Of a DNA stretch of 64,000 nucleotides, positions 56,201-64,000 are shown one piece after another (positions within the stretch are counted from its first letter, which is position 1; every line of letters starts with the position of its first letter). The position numbers were made by a program, and so were the translations under genes. Source of the stretch: Flavobacteriales bacterium (GTDB taxonomy: Bacteria > Bacteroidota > Bacteroidia > Flavobacteriales > TMED113); contig PBGD01000009.1 in NCBI GenBank assembly GCA_002718895.1, forward strand, positions 1 to 64,000, in the 5' to 3' direction. The notes beneath the pieces are model-generated. The model was not told the DNA's origin. It ran no database searches and saw nothing but the letters and a program-made list of their open reading frames with translations.

Positions 56201-56899
56201 TTGTATATCCCAAGTAATTTCATTGGACCAACTACCTAGATTCAAATTTATCATAACAAGTTGCTGATCAGAATTACAGTTTAAAAAGTATTCACACATT
56301 GAAGGATCAGAAATATCATTATCAACACTGAAATTTGAAGCAGCAACATCCATACATCCAGTAGTATATACACATGAATTATCATCTATAAGACATTCTT
56401 GACAATAGTTTTCAGCGTTTTCATCTATACATCCTCCAACATCACACAATAGGTTTAATTGGAAATCACCTTCACTTGAACTAAATCCGCTAATATATAT
56501 GTAATAAATTAAATTTTGTTCAGCAAAGAATGCTACTTGAGAATGTAAGTTACTGCTTTCACAAAAATAGGCATCATCATTTCCTGTAACACAAGTTAAA
56601 CCAAAACCATCATCTGAAAACACATGTATTTTAGTGTCAAATAAAGATGAACACGTATTCAAAGCAACATAAGAATCATTTCCATCAAGATAATACCACA
56701 CACCAGGAGAAACATCTACTGAAGTCCCACATTCATCAAGTCCATATTGAATTAATTGTTCTTGGTCAGAGCTATAACCTAAAGTCGAAGATTGAAAAGA
56801 ACTATTACAAGTTATAGAAATTGCATTTTGAATTAAATCATTGTTTTGAGAATAAACAAGTGAAACCAGAAATAAAAAAGTAAATAAAATGTTATTCAT
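53255..56899 (-). CDS. large secreted protein with lysyl oxidase-like domain and T9SS tail
   Basis: The 1214 residues begin with a signal peptide (LFTFLFLVSLVYSQ). The N-terminal half has beta-domains and five Cys-rich repeats of the form GCxDxxAxNF...DDxxCxY (for example GCTDQIASNYFNEATFDDGSC). A lysyl oxidase-like domain (about 646-838) follows. Its copper motif is MCHNHWHYKGYAEYVLFD, with His 719, 721 and 723. VRTNWDQDPD lies downstream of it. DGDGIDNVFDLDSDNDGIYD is a calcium-binding thrombospondin type 3 segment (~880). A dockerin-like DLNMDSFLDLFDLQQY and DMDGEITVSDIAL follow. The T9SS tail is IYPNPAKKHINVKI ... VYLVNIDYRNTK. Secreted, surface-located. Substrate unknown. Confidence 0.8.
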   Translation of the reverse strand: MNNILFTFLFLVSLVYSQNNDLIQNAISITCNSSFQSSTLGYSSDQEQLIQYGLDECGTSVDVSPGVWYYLDGNDSYVALNTCSSLFDTKIHVFSDDGFGLTCVTGNDDAYFCESSNLHSQVAFFAEQNLIYYIYISGFSSSEGDFQLNLLCDVGGCIDENAENYCQECLIDDNSCVYTTGCMDVAASNFSVDNDISDPSMCEYFLNCNSDQQLVMINLNLGSWSNEITWDIQNEENLIVANSPILNSFYEDYQNYTSYVCLNIGETYFFNANDSYGDGWNSDGVYELSICDQGVIIANNSGNSPNDFGLTEEFIVISSECNLYGCLDFEACNFDSGAIYDSNCIYPENYYDCDGNCINDLNSNNICDEIEIYGCTDQIASNYFNEATFDDGSCLYSNICNENEIQIDVLIQTDYYPNETSFVLNNNQGVIFASENSVFNEGNFAYPFQYCLPDIDCYIFTIYDSYGDGLFSEGGVEIYYEGDLVLEDPSFQYNTSITMNCPPGYDCNTSVEVELGEHLSETNDFWYLFTPDSNGQYNINTCLSNCNTVIYVYDYCTGLIVDETNEGTIYYNDDLCGLQSEISPLFVEGESYYIRIKGDCDNIEWELNYEGPVSGCIDELACNFNPIAEIDDNTCIYPGDPDCSNGPDLMVMPFESSMYLQIYNNEDGCAIEEGCLTGYGTRSIIRFDTWIKNVGNLDYFIGSVDDNENTNQFEWDMCHNHWHYKGYAEYVLFDSDGQILPVGFKNGFCVMDLECSGDTELGVPAGNFTYGCSIMGISAGCGDIYSSGLSCQWIDITDVPDGSYTFVVRTNWDQDPDAAGNVELSFDNNWEQTCIVIYTNEDGNKDYYMAVDIDGDGINNNDDNDVDGDGIDNVFDLDSDNDGIYDADDNSPLGLFDCPTYSDCNGIEFGSTQFDCNGICGGNAVNGDLNMDSFLDLFDLQQYSLEIIANDWSANQCNDLDMDGEITVSDIALAVNCVENSQQQLTRDNQTTPCDFGMEINNPNDTVTLSIGQVNIEESYVDVYILNPNNEVLGYQFTMGNIIINSIENLVPDYQVQPQFSALDGMILGVSYDNSLIIKNYEPAPLCRVYFSSIDENTCIDNIIDIVNQNYENVYTINNTDPCISNININQYDDLSFFIYPNPAKKHINVKINIEKRSDVVVSLKTVLGKSISTKYVNRNNEILTFDVENLSSGVYLVNIDYRNTKFVRQVIVE

Positions 56900-57104
56900 A
56901 TGAAATTAAATTAATGCGCATTATTTTTTAATTTAAGAATTTTGATCTATTAATAAATTAACATTTATCAATTAAATCAACTTACAAAGTAAAAAATAAT
57001 GAGTTATTGATTTGAAAGTTAGAAATAATTATTTTTTTATTTTAATCTATTAGAATTATTTTTATTTATTATTTATAAATTTGAGCAAGATAAACATACT
57101 TATA
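56900..57104. other. AT-rich divergent intergenic region
   Basis: This is the spacer between the leftward lysyl oxidase-like gene and the rightward membrane protein. It is almost entirely A and T, with runs of T on the plus strand. Apart from the TAAATTTG box at 57076-57083 I see no gene, repeat or strong hairpin. Confidence 0.6.
57076..57083 (+). promoter_or_regulatory. candidate promoter -7 box
   Basis: TAAATTTG matches TAnnTTTG exactly and ends 21 bases before the ATG at 57105. A TTG inside the box (57081) opens the same reading frame but is more likely part of the promoter. No -33 TTG is obvious. Confidence 0.4.
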
Positions 57105-57605
57105 ATGAGTAAAAACAAATTATTAATCACTTTTTTTATAATTCTTGGAATTTTAACTAGACTAATACCGCACCCACCTAACTTTACAGCTATAGGAGCA
57201 ATAGCAGTATTTGGAGGTGCATATATTTCAGACAAAAAGCTTTCATTTATTATTCCCACAATTATTATGTTGATTTCTGACTTACTTTTAGGTTATGAAA
57301 TTCAATTATCTGTATATGTTAGTTTTATTTTAATGGTTGGATGCGGTTTTTTATTAAAGAAAAATATTAAAACAAAAAATATTATTTCCATTGCATTTTT
57401 ATCAAGTATTATTTTTTTTATAATTACTAACTTTCAAGTTTTCTTAACATCTAATATGTACAGCAATGATATTAATGGCCTTTTTCAATGTTATTTATTA
57501 GCAATTCCTTTTTTCACAAATACATTATTAGGAAATATTTTTTATTCTCTTTTAATTTTTCATGCCTTTGATTATGTTAAAAGTCAACTTCTTGTTCTTA
57601 ATTAA
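57105..57605 (+). CDS. DUF6580-like multi-pass membrane protein
   Basis: From the ATG at 57105 there are 166 residues with about five membrane segments (LLITFFIILGILTRLIP, AIGAIAVFGGAYI, FIIPTIIMLISDLLL, VYVSFILMVGCGFLL and ISIAFLSSIIFFIITNF). The opening GILTRLIPHPPNFTAIGAIAVFGGAY is characteristic of DUF6580, a putative transporter subunit with similarity to ECF S components. The substrate is unknown. The next gene starts six bases after the stop. Confidence 0.78.
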   Translation: MSKNKLLITFFIILGILTRLIPHPPNFTAIGAIAVFGGAYISDKKLSFIIPTIIMLISDLLLGYEIQLSVYVSFILMVGCGFLLKKNIKTKNIISIAFLSSIIFFIITNFQVFLTSNMYSNDINGLFQCYLLAIPFFTNTLLGNIFYSLLIFHAFDYVKSQLLVLN

Positions 57606-57610
57606 ATTAA

Positions 57611-58738
57611 ATGAAAAATATACTAGTTCTTGGCGGAGGTAGAGTTGGAAGTGCAATTGCATGGGATTTATCAAAAAACAACTCTATTTCAGTTGCTGAT
57701 ATAAATCAAAAAAATCTAGAAAAAATTCGAAAAAAAAATCCTAAAATTAATCTGATAAAGGAAGATTTATCTAATAAAAAAAAACTTCAAAATCTTATAT
57801 TTAATTTTGACTTGATAATTTCTGCTGTACCTGGTTTCATGGGTTACAAAACACTTAAGACAATTATTGAAAATAAAAAAAATGTAATTGATATTTCTTT
57901 TTTTCCTGAAAATGGTCTTGACTTAAACAAACTTGCAAAATCAAATAAAGTAACTGCACTAATTGATTTTGGAGTTGCACCAGGACTAAGTAACATTATC
58001 TTTGGATATTATGATTCAATTTTTAAAATTGACTCCTATGAGTGTTATGTCGGAGGTTTACCTATAAAAAAAGTTTTACCTTTCGAATACAAGGCTCCTT
58101 TTTCTCCTATCGATGTAATTGAAGAATACATTAGACCTGCTAGACTATTTGAAAATGGACAAATAATTATAAAGGCACCACTATCTGAAAGAGAAATTAT
58201 AAATTTTGATACCAATGAAGACTTAGAAGCTTTTAATACAGATGGACTGAGAAGTCTATTGTTTACTATGTCTCATGTGGCAGACATGAAAGAAAAAACA
58301 TTGAGATATCCTGGACATGCCGAAAAAATTCAATTACTTAAAGATATCGGATTATTTTCTCAAGAAAAAAAATGCATTAATGGCACAATCATCAAGCCCA
58401 TTGAACTCACAGCTCAACTTTTAGAAAAAGAATGGCAACTTGGTGATGGTGAAAGAGAATTCACAACAATGAGAATTGTGTTAAAGAACAAAAAAAAATC
58501 ATATGAAATCAATTTATATGATGAATATGATCATGAAACAAATATAACATCTATGGCTAGAACTACAGGTTATACTTGTACTGCTGGCGCAGCATTATTA
58601 ATAAATAATATATTTAAGAAAAAGGGCATATATACTCCTGAACTAATTGGTAAAGAAAAAAAGTGTTATGATTTTATTTTAGATTATTTAAAAGAAAGAA
58701 ATATTAATTTAAAAACTAAGATTACAAATTCATTATAA
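57611..58738 (+). CDS. saccharopine dehydrogenase-like oxidoreductase
   Basis: The 375 residues have an N-terminal NAD(P) Rossmann motif, VLGGGRVGSAIAWDLS, followed by ISVADINQKNLEKI. AVPGFMGYKTLKTIIENKKNVID and GVAPGLSNIIFGYY then match the saccharopine dehydrogenase fold (about 1-125), and a C-terminal dimer-type domain (about 130-350) has YECYVGGLP and GYTCTAGAALLI. Members act as lysine, saccharopine or carboxynorspermidine dehydrogenases, so the substrate is open. A second, more distant relative is at 60854-62119. Confidence 0.85.
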   Translation: MKNILVLGGGRVGSAIAWDLSKNNSISVADINQKNLEKIRKKNPKINLIKEDLSNKKKLQNLIFNFDLIISAVPGFMGYKTLKTIIENKKNVIDISFFPENGLDLNKLAKSNKVTALIDFGVAPGLSNIIFGYYDSIFKIDSYECYVGGLPIKKVLPFEYKAPFSPIDVIEEYIRPARLFENGQIIIKAPLSEREIINFDTNEDLEAFNTDGLRSLLFTMSHVADMKEKTLRYPGHAEKIQLLKDIGLFSQEKKCINGTIIKPIELTAQLLEKEWQLGDGEREFTTMRIVLKNKKKSYEINLYDEYDHETNITSMARTTGYTCTAGAALLINNIFKKKGIYTPELIGKEKKCYDFILDYLKERNINLKTKITNSL

Positions 58739-58800
58739 ACCCTTAAATTTAAGTATTATTTACAACATCACTTTTTAACTATTAACTAAAATCAATTATT

Positions 58801-60861
58801 TTGAAAAATTTAAAATCTACCATTTATTTATTCATTTTTATTTTAATTTCTTCATGTACTATAACAAATAAAGAAAATGAAAAAATTGATGATTTTCAGT
58901 ATTTAACTGAACAATTTGCAGATATAAAAATGATAAGCTATAAAGTTCCAGGATTTGAAGAACTAACATTAAAACAAAAAAAACTAATTTACTATCTATC
59001 CCAAGCGTCTCTAAGTGGAAGAGATATTATTTTTGATCAAAATTATAGACATAATATTAGAATCAGAAGAACGTTAGAAACTATAGTTGCTAATTATCCA
59101 GGTGATAGAAAAAGTGATAGTTTTCTAAACTTCATGGAGTATACAAAAAGGGTGTGGTTTTCTGGCGGAATACACCATCATTACGCATCTAAAAAAATTA
59201 AACCGAAATTTACTTCTGAATACTTTATTAATGAATTAATTAATAGAACAGAATCTTCAACTGAATACTCCTTTCCTTTACTAAATGGTGAAGATAAAAT
59301 GGATTTAGCTAGAAAGTTAAATCCAATAATATTTAATGAAGAAATTGATTTAAAACGTGTTAACAGAGATGCTGGCATAGACATCATTCTTAATTCTGCA
59401 AATAATTATTATGGAGAAGATGTAACAGTGGATGAAGTCAATTTATTTTATAAAAAAGAGTTCGAAGAAAGAGCACCAGAATATGGATTAAATTCTAAAT
59501 TAAGAAAAAATACAAATGGAGATTTGTATGAAGATATTTATAAACTAGGTGGTATGTATAGTGATGCAATTGAACAAATGATTTATTGGATCAAAAAAGC
59601 TAAAAAAGTTGCTGAAAATGAGGATCAAAAGAAATCATTTGACTTACTTATTGATTACTACACTACTGGCGAAATAAAAAAATGGGATGATTATTGCGTT
59701 CAATGGGTAAATACTAAAACTGATATTGATTGGATCAATGGATTTGTTGAAGTCTATGGCGATGCAGCCGGAAGAAAAGGTGCGTACGAATCTATTGTAC
59801 AAATAAAAGATATGGAGGCATCAAAAACTACAGAAGTAATTAATGAATATGTTCAATGGTTTGAAGATAATTCTAGTATTATGGATGAACATAAAAAAGA
59901 AAATGTAGTTGGTGTTAGTTATAAAGTGGTTACAGTAGCGATGGAATCTGGAGATGCATCTCCATCATCACCAATTGGTGTAAATTTACCAAATAACAAT
60001 TGGATAAGAACTGAACAAGGATCTAAGTCTGTAAGTTTAGGAAACTTGATTTCTGCATATAGTGGAGCTGCAACAGGATCTGGTTTTTTAAATGAATTTT
60101 GTTTTAATGAAGAAGAAATTGAAAGAGCTAAAAAATATGGTGATGCTGCTGACAAATTAGGCACATTATTACATGAAGTTGTCGGTCACGCTTCAGGGAA
60201 GATCAATGATGGTGTAGGAACACCAAAAGAAACTTTAAAAAATTATAAATCAACTTTAGAAGAAGCTCGGGCTGATTTAGTGGCACTATACTACATAATG
60301 AATCCAAAACTTATTGAAATTGGCTTAATGGAATCTTTAGAGTGTGGAAAAGCAGAGTATGACTCTTACATACGTAATGGATTAATGCTTCAATTACGAA
60401 GAATAGAATTAGGGCAAAATATTGAACAGGACCACATGAGAAATAGACAATTAGTTTCTGCGTGGGCCTATGAAAGAGGTTTAAAAGAGAATGTTATTGA
60501 AAAAAAGGCTATAAATAATAAAACATTTTTTGTTATAAATAACTATGAAAAATTACAATTAATATTTGGTGAGTTATTGAGGGAGATTCAAAGAATTACA
60601 TCTGAAGGCGATTTCGAAGCAGGTAAAAATTTAGTGGAAAATTATGGTGTTAAAATTGACTTAGAAATACATAAGGAAGTTTTATCAAGATCTGAAAAAT
60701 TTGATAGCGCACCATATGGGGGGTTTATAAACCCAAATTACACATTAGTCAAGGATAATTCAGGTGAAATAATAGACGTTAAAATTGATTATCCTAAGGA
60801 TTTTACTCAACAAATGATGAGATATGGTAAAGATTATTCATTTCTACCACACGTTAACTAA
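58801..60861 (+). CDS. dipeptidyl peptidase III family lipoprotein (M49)
   Basis: The gene uses a TTG start; a lipoprotein signal follows at once (YLFIFILISSC; Cys 19), so a later start is unlikely. In 686 residues the M49 zinc motif HEXXGH is HEVVGHASGK with His 458, Glu 459 and His 463, and the third ligand lies in the EEARAD segment (487-492). DPP III removes dipeptides from the N-terminus of small peptides. PSSPIGVNLPNNNW and QMMRYGKDYSFLP also fit the family. It is probably on the periplasmic side of the outer membrane. It is convergent with the next gene (8-bp overlap). Confidence 0.92.
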   Translation: MKNLKSTIYLFIFILISSCTITNKENEKIDDFQYLTEQFADIKMISYKVPGFEELTLKQKKLIYYLSQASLSGRDIIFDQNYRHNIRIRRTLETIVANYPGDRKSDSFLNFMEYTKRVWFSGGIHHHYASKKIKPKFTSEYFINELINRTESSTEYSFPLLNGEDKMDLARKLNPIIFNEEIDLKRVNRDAGIDIILNSANNYYGEDVTVDEVNLFYKKEFEERAPEYGLNSKLRKNTNGDLYEDIYKLGGMYSDAIEQMIYWIKKAKKVAENEDQKKSFDLLIDYYTTGEIKKWDDYCVQWVNTKTDIDWINGFVEVYGDAAGRKGAYESIVQIKDMEASKTTEVINEYVQWFEDNSSIMDEHKKENVVGVSYKVVTVAMESGDASPSSPIGVNLPNNNWIRTEQGSKSVSLGNLISAYSGAATGSGFLNEFCFNEEEIERAKKYGDAADKLGTLLHEVVGHASGKINDGVGTPKETLKNYKSTLEEARADLVALYYIMNPKLIEIGLMESLECGKAEYDSYIRNGLMLQLRRIELGQNIEQDHMRNRQLVSAWAYERGLKENVIEKKAINNKTFFVINNYEKLQLIFGELLREIQRITSEGDFEAGKNLVENYGVKIDLEIHKEVLSRSEKFDSAPYGGFINPNYTLVKDNSGEIIDVKIDYPKDFTQQMMRYGKDYSFLPHVN

Positions 60862-62119
60862 TTGAGGTTCTTATAAAATGAATTCCATTTTGGGATAGTT
60901 CTTTTAAAATAGGCTTATATATTTCTGGGTAAACTGGAATTCTCACTCCTTTAAGTGATATCTTATTTTGGAGGATTAATTTGCAAGCAAAAAATACTGG
61001 TAAACCAACAGTTTTAGCCATTCCTGTGTGTATAGTATCTTCACCTTTTACAACCATAGATAAATTTAATTTATGATTTTTTCCATTGAGCTGATATACA
61101 AATTTATGCTGCATAACAATCATATCAATATCACTATTTGAAAGTGACCATTTTTCAGATAAAACATTCATTAAATAACTATAAGAAGAATCATAATTCA
61201 TATTGGAATAACAACTGTTATGTAAATCTAAATAGTTCATTTTTTCATGAACGTCGGGATCAGCAATGTTGTTCATATAATTTAAAAAATTTTGTTTTGA
61301 AATAAAATCACTATTTGTTTCTGAAGTCATTCCCAATTGAACAAAAATATTCCATGCTTTACAAAACCCAACTGATCTAATAGTACCACGAACAATTGTT
61401 TTAGCATCTTGTAAATTATATTTTTCTTTATAATGCAAAGAGTTTCGATTTGCATATGATTCAAAACGACCACAATTTGGAATATCAACGTACTCAACAT
61501 GATTAAAAACTTCATTGTAATTAAATGTTTTCTCTAAACCATCTTTTAAATAAGTTGCACCATCTTTACCGGCTAAAATAATATTTCTAGGATTCCAAGT
61601 AATTTTATAGTTCCAAGGATTATTATCTGATTCTGGGGCAATAAGACCTCCACAGAAGGATTTAAATGTTGTTATTTTAGCATCTTGATTATGCAATGAA
61701 TCAATAACTTCCATGGCTGATATATGATCAATACCAGGATCTAGACCTATTTCATTTAAAATAAGAATATTAGATTTTTTTGCTTCTTGGTCTAAATTTT
61801 GTATTTCATTAGACACATAGGATGCAGTTACTAGATTTTTTTTAAAATTAACACATTCATTAGCGACCAAAACGTGAAAACGTGGAGGGAGCATTGAAAC
61901 AACCAAATCTGATTTTAATATTAACTTTTTTCTTAAGTCAACGTTTTCTATGTTAAATTCAACAAATTCACAATTTTCATAATTAATATAATCCTTAACA
62001 AATGGACTTAAGACTTTATCTGCAAGAACAACTTTTATGTTTAATTCTTCAGATTGCAAAAGATACTTTATTAAAGTGTTTGTTGATCTACCTAGACCTA
62101 ATAACAAAATTGTTTTCAT
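60854..62119 (-). CDS. saccharopine dehydrogenase family protein, LYS9-type
   Basis: From the ATG at 62119 the protein has 421 residues. ILLLGLGRSTNTLIKYLL is the Rossmann motif, followed by SMLPPRFHVLVANECV, NEIGLDPGIDHISAMEVI and FKSFCGGLIAPESDNNPW. These match the saccharopine dehydrogenase (glutamate-forming) C-terminal type widespread in Bacteroidota. Some members act in lysine breakdown. Upstream start at 62152 adds residues that lie in the AT-rich leader. It is divergent from pckA and overlaps the DPP III gene at its 3' end. Confidence 0.88.
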   Translation of the reverse strand: MKTILLLGLGRSTNTLIKYLLQSEELNIKVVLADKVLSPFVKDYINYENCEFVEFNIENVDLRKKLILKSDLVVSMLPPRFHVLVANECVNFKKNLVTASYVSNEIQNLDQEAKKSNILILNEIGLDPGIDHISAMEVIDSLHNQDAKITTFKSFCGGLIAPESDNNPWNYKITWNPRNIILAGKDGATYLKDGLEKTFNYNEVFNHVEYVDIPNCGRFESYANRNSLHYKEKYNLQDAKTIVRGTIRSVGFCKAWNIFVQLGMTSETNSDFISKQNFLNYMNNIADPDVHEKMNYLDLHNSCYSNMNYDSSYSYLMNVLSEKWSLSNSDIDMIVMQHKFVYQLNGKNHKLNLSMVVKGEDTIHTGMAKTVGLPVFFACKLILQNKISLKGVRIPVYPEIYKPILKELSQNGIHFIRTSIS

Positions 62120-62230
62120 AATTTTTAAAAAAATAACAATTTTATTTGACAACTAAATGAAATAAATACATAAATTAGATAACCTTAACAAGTATCTTAC
62201 TTACAAAAGATAATTTAATCTTAACGTAAA

Positions 62231-63853
62231 ATGGGTAAAATTGATATAAGTGAATTTCATGATATAACAAAATTTATATCAGAAAATAAAAACATACTGT
62301 GGAATTTAAGTCCCAAAGAACTAATAGACCATACTCTCAAGTTAAAGATGGGTAATCTAACGGATAATGGTGCATTAGCAATTGATACTGGTAAATTTAC
62401 AGGAAGATCACCAAAAGATCGATTCATTGTTAAAGATAATACAACATTAAAAAGTGTAGATTGGGGAATAATTAATCAACCTATTGACGAAAAAAATTAC
62501 CAATCATTAAAATCAGGTCTGTTAAATTATTTAAAAAATAAAATTATTTATGGACGCAATGCTCATGCATGTGCCGATCCTAAATTTCAATTAAATATTA
62601 GACTTATTTCAGAATATCCATGGTCAAATTTATTTGGTTACAATATGTTTTTAAGACCTGAAGAAGGAGAATTTAAAAAAACCAGTAACGAATGGACAAT
62701 ACTATGTGCTCCAGGATTCAAAAGTAAAGAACCAAAAAAATATGGTATAAATGAGGAAAATTTTTCAATTATCAATTTTACTGAAAGAGTCATATTAATA
62801 GGAGGTACAGGATATACAGGAGAAATTAAAAAAGGTATTTTTTCAGTTTTAAATTTCATCTTACCTAAAAAAAACCAAGTTTTATCTATGCACTGTTCAG
62901 CAAATTCAGGTGTAAATGGTGATACTGCATTATTTTTTGGACTTTCTGGAACAGGCAAAACAACCCTTTCTGCAGATCCATCTAGAAAACTTATTGGCGA
63001 TGATGAACACGGTTGGTCAAAAAATACAATTTTTAATTTTGAAGGGGGTTGTTACGCAAAATGTATTAATCTTTCAAAAGAATCTGAACCAGATATTTTT
63101 GCTGCTATCAAACAAGGTGCACTTCTAGAAAATATTATATTAAAAAAAAATAATGAAGTAGATTTTGAAGATAGTAGTAAAACTGAAAATACAAGAGTAA
63201 GTTATCCGATTTATCATATAAAAAATATTGCACAACCTTCATTAGGAAAATCACCAAAAAATATTTTTTTTCTTACAGCTGATGCTTTTGGAGTTTTACC
63301 ACCAATTTCAAAACTAACTACAAATCAAGCTATGTACCATTTCATTTCTGGCTATACATCAAAAATTGCAGGAACAGAAGAAGGAATTATTGAACCTCAA
63401 GCAACTTTTTCTGCTTGTTTTGGAGCTCCATTTATGCCACTTCATCCTACTGTATATGCAAAAATGCTAGGAAAAAAAATGGATGAAGAGAATGTAAAAG
63501 TATGGTTAATTAATACAGGATGGTCGGGTGGTGAATATGGAGAAGGTGAAAGAATATCACTTAAATATACACGGGCAATTATTAATGACGTGATTAATAA
63601 TTTAACAGATTTCAATTTCACAGAACATCCAATATTTAAATTAAATATGCCTAATAAATGTAAAAACGTTCCCACTGAAATTTTAAATCCTATAAATACC
63701 TGGAAAGATAAAAACAAATATATGCTTCAATCCAAAAAATTAGCTGCATTATTCCATTCAAACTTTACCAAAGTTAAATCATCTGTTAACCAAAAATCAG
63801 ATATTAATTTAACTCAGTTGAAAAATATAACTCTTGGAGGTCCTAAAATTTGA
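62231..63853 (+). CDS. pckA: phosphoenolpyruvate carboxykinase (ATP)
   Basis: PckA converts oxaloacetate to phosphoenolpyruvate in gluconeogenesis using ATP. In 540 residues it has ALAIDTGKFTGRSPKDRFIV (substrate), FNIRLISEYPWSNLF-like LNIRLISEYPWSNLF, GTGYTGEIKKGIFSVLN, the P-loop FFGLSGTGKTTLSADP (~236), GDDEHGWS and FEGGCYAKCI, and GFYSGKVAGTE-like FISGYTSKIAGTE. The ATP-type P-loop and length place it in the ATP-dependent class. Gluconeogenesis would fit growth on peptides, consistent with the neighbouring DPP III (inference). Confidence 0.98.
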   Translation: MGKIDISEFHDITKFISENKNILWNLSPKELIDHTLKLKMGNLTDNGALAIDTGKFTGRSPKDRFIVKDNTTLKSVDWGIINQPIDEKNYQSLKSGLLNYLKNKIIYGRNAHACADPKFQLNIRLISEYPWSNLFGYNMFLRPEEGEFKKTSNEWTILCAPGFKSKEPKKYGINEENFSIINFTERVILIGGTGYTGEIKKGIFSVLNFILPKKNQVLSMHCSANSGVNGDTALFFGLSGTGKTTLSADPSRKLIGDDEHGWSKNTIFNFEGGCYAKCINLSKESEPDIFAAIKQGALLENIILKKNNEVDFEDSSKTENTRVSYPIYHIKNIAQPSLGKSPKNIFFLTADAFGVLPPISKLTTNQAMYHFISGYTSKIAGTEEGIIEPQATFSACFGAPFMPLHPTVYAKMLGKKMDEENVKVWLINTGWSGGEYGEGERISLKYTRAIINDVINNLTDFNFTEHPIFKLNMPNKCKNVPTEILNPINTWKDKNKYMLQSKKLAALFHSNFTKVKSSVNQKSDINLTQLKNITLGGPKI

Positions 63854-63867
63854 TAAAATCTCTTTTT

Positions 63868-64000
63868 ATGGATCTTTTCTATACTAAAAATTCTGAATAT
63901 GAAATACTATCAAAGAATGAGAGTAAACATTGTGTAAATGCGCTCAGAAAAAAAATAAAAGATAAAATATTAGTCACTGAGGGTAAAGGCATTATATATC
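63868..64000 (+). CDS. rsmE: RsmE 16S rRNA methyltransferase, N-terminal fragment
   Basis: An ATG 14 bases after the pckA stop opens a frame still open at the window edge (44 codons). The sequence MDLFYTKNSEYEILSKNESK followed by HCVNALRKKIKDKILVTEGKG matches the start of RsmE, the enzyme that makes m3U at 16S position 1498 (E. coli numbering): the ESKHCVNALR helix and the DGKG-like TEGKG turn of its PUA-like domain. The catalytic SPOUT domain is beyond the edge. Likely cotranscribed with pckA. Confidence 0.8.
   Translation, partial: MDLFYTKNSEYEILSKNESKHCVNALRKKIKDKILVTEGKGIIY

Noticed and set aside
1-64000. rRNA and tRNA genes
   Set aside because: Scanning the gaps showed no tRNA-like cloverleaf with TTCGA-type T loop and no rRNA signature. 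No gap is long enough for an rRNA.

Overview
The window is a gene-dense chromosomal segment of an AT-rich (roughly 27-30% G+C by eye) member of the Bacteroidota, most likely a small-genome flavobacterium. The grounds are C-terminal type IX secretion (T9SS) sorting domains on several proteins, candidate TAnnTTTG promoter boxes without Shine-Dalgarno sites, and typical Bacteroidota gene orders (bamD-rpoZ-coaBC-porD-recN, gyrA-TPR opposite clpC, recF-TPR-ribH, an FKBP lipoprotein next to nrnA and ndk). A marine origin is inference. I see no rRNA, tRNA, CRISPR array, insertion sequence or prophage. The longest stretches without a gene are about 210 bases (37791-37999 and 56900-57104).

Layout. 1-9761: the tail of a decapeptide-repeat protein, then a tightly packed rightward run (panB, RluA-type pseudouridine synthase, a phage-replication-like winged-helix protein, methyltransferase, MscS channel, GNAT, rfbC, LysM lytic transglycosylase, uvrA, LOG protein). 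9771-15221: a TonB-dependent receptor followed by two secreted T9SS proteins, an alpha/beta-hydrolase-fold protein without the usual nucleophile serine and a fasciclin-like protein. 15224-18977, leftward: a PhoD-like protein with degraded metal motifs, a cyclophilin-FKBP fusion, a GldI-like FKBP and NrnA. 19049-33558: mostly housekeeping genes (ndk, dciA-like, recF, ribH, HMG-CoA-lyase-like, PorE-like OmpA protein, queE, fmt, pdxH, yqgE, mtaB, lgt). 33605-38910: a MORN protein, a secreted PNGase F-like protein divergent from a fucose/glucose-type permease, a structured intergenic segment, an SDR and a 49-residue protein. 38916-51238: TPR protein, gyrA, clpC, fabI, recN, porD, coaBC, rpoZ, bamD. 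51334-64000: a serine-palmitoyltransferase-like enzyme, two secreted T9SS proteins (one with a lysyl-oxidase domain), a membrane protein, two saccharopine-dehydrogenase-like enzymes around a dipeptidyl peptidase III, pckA and the start of rsmE.

How the genes work together. The recurring theme is the envelope and secretion: BamD, PorD and PorE-like proteins, Lgt, a GldI-like folding lipoprotein and LysM/SLT hydrolase on the machinery side, and at least six T9SS-tailed cargo proteins on the other. PNGase F plus a FucP-type permease, and DPP III plus amino-acid dehydrogenases, suggest use of glycoprotein or peptide material (inference).

Most unusual points: recN is open over its whole normal length except for one in-frame TAG; a perfect 13-bp hairpin with a T tract lies inside the start of a coding gene; several promoter boxes sit so close to their ATG that the mRNAs may be leaderless; a GC-enriched segment at 37791-37950 looks like a structured RNA; and two secreted enzymes appear to have lost catalytic residues. 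I did not find a clearly new multi-gene system; these are individual leads.
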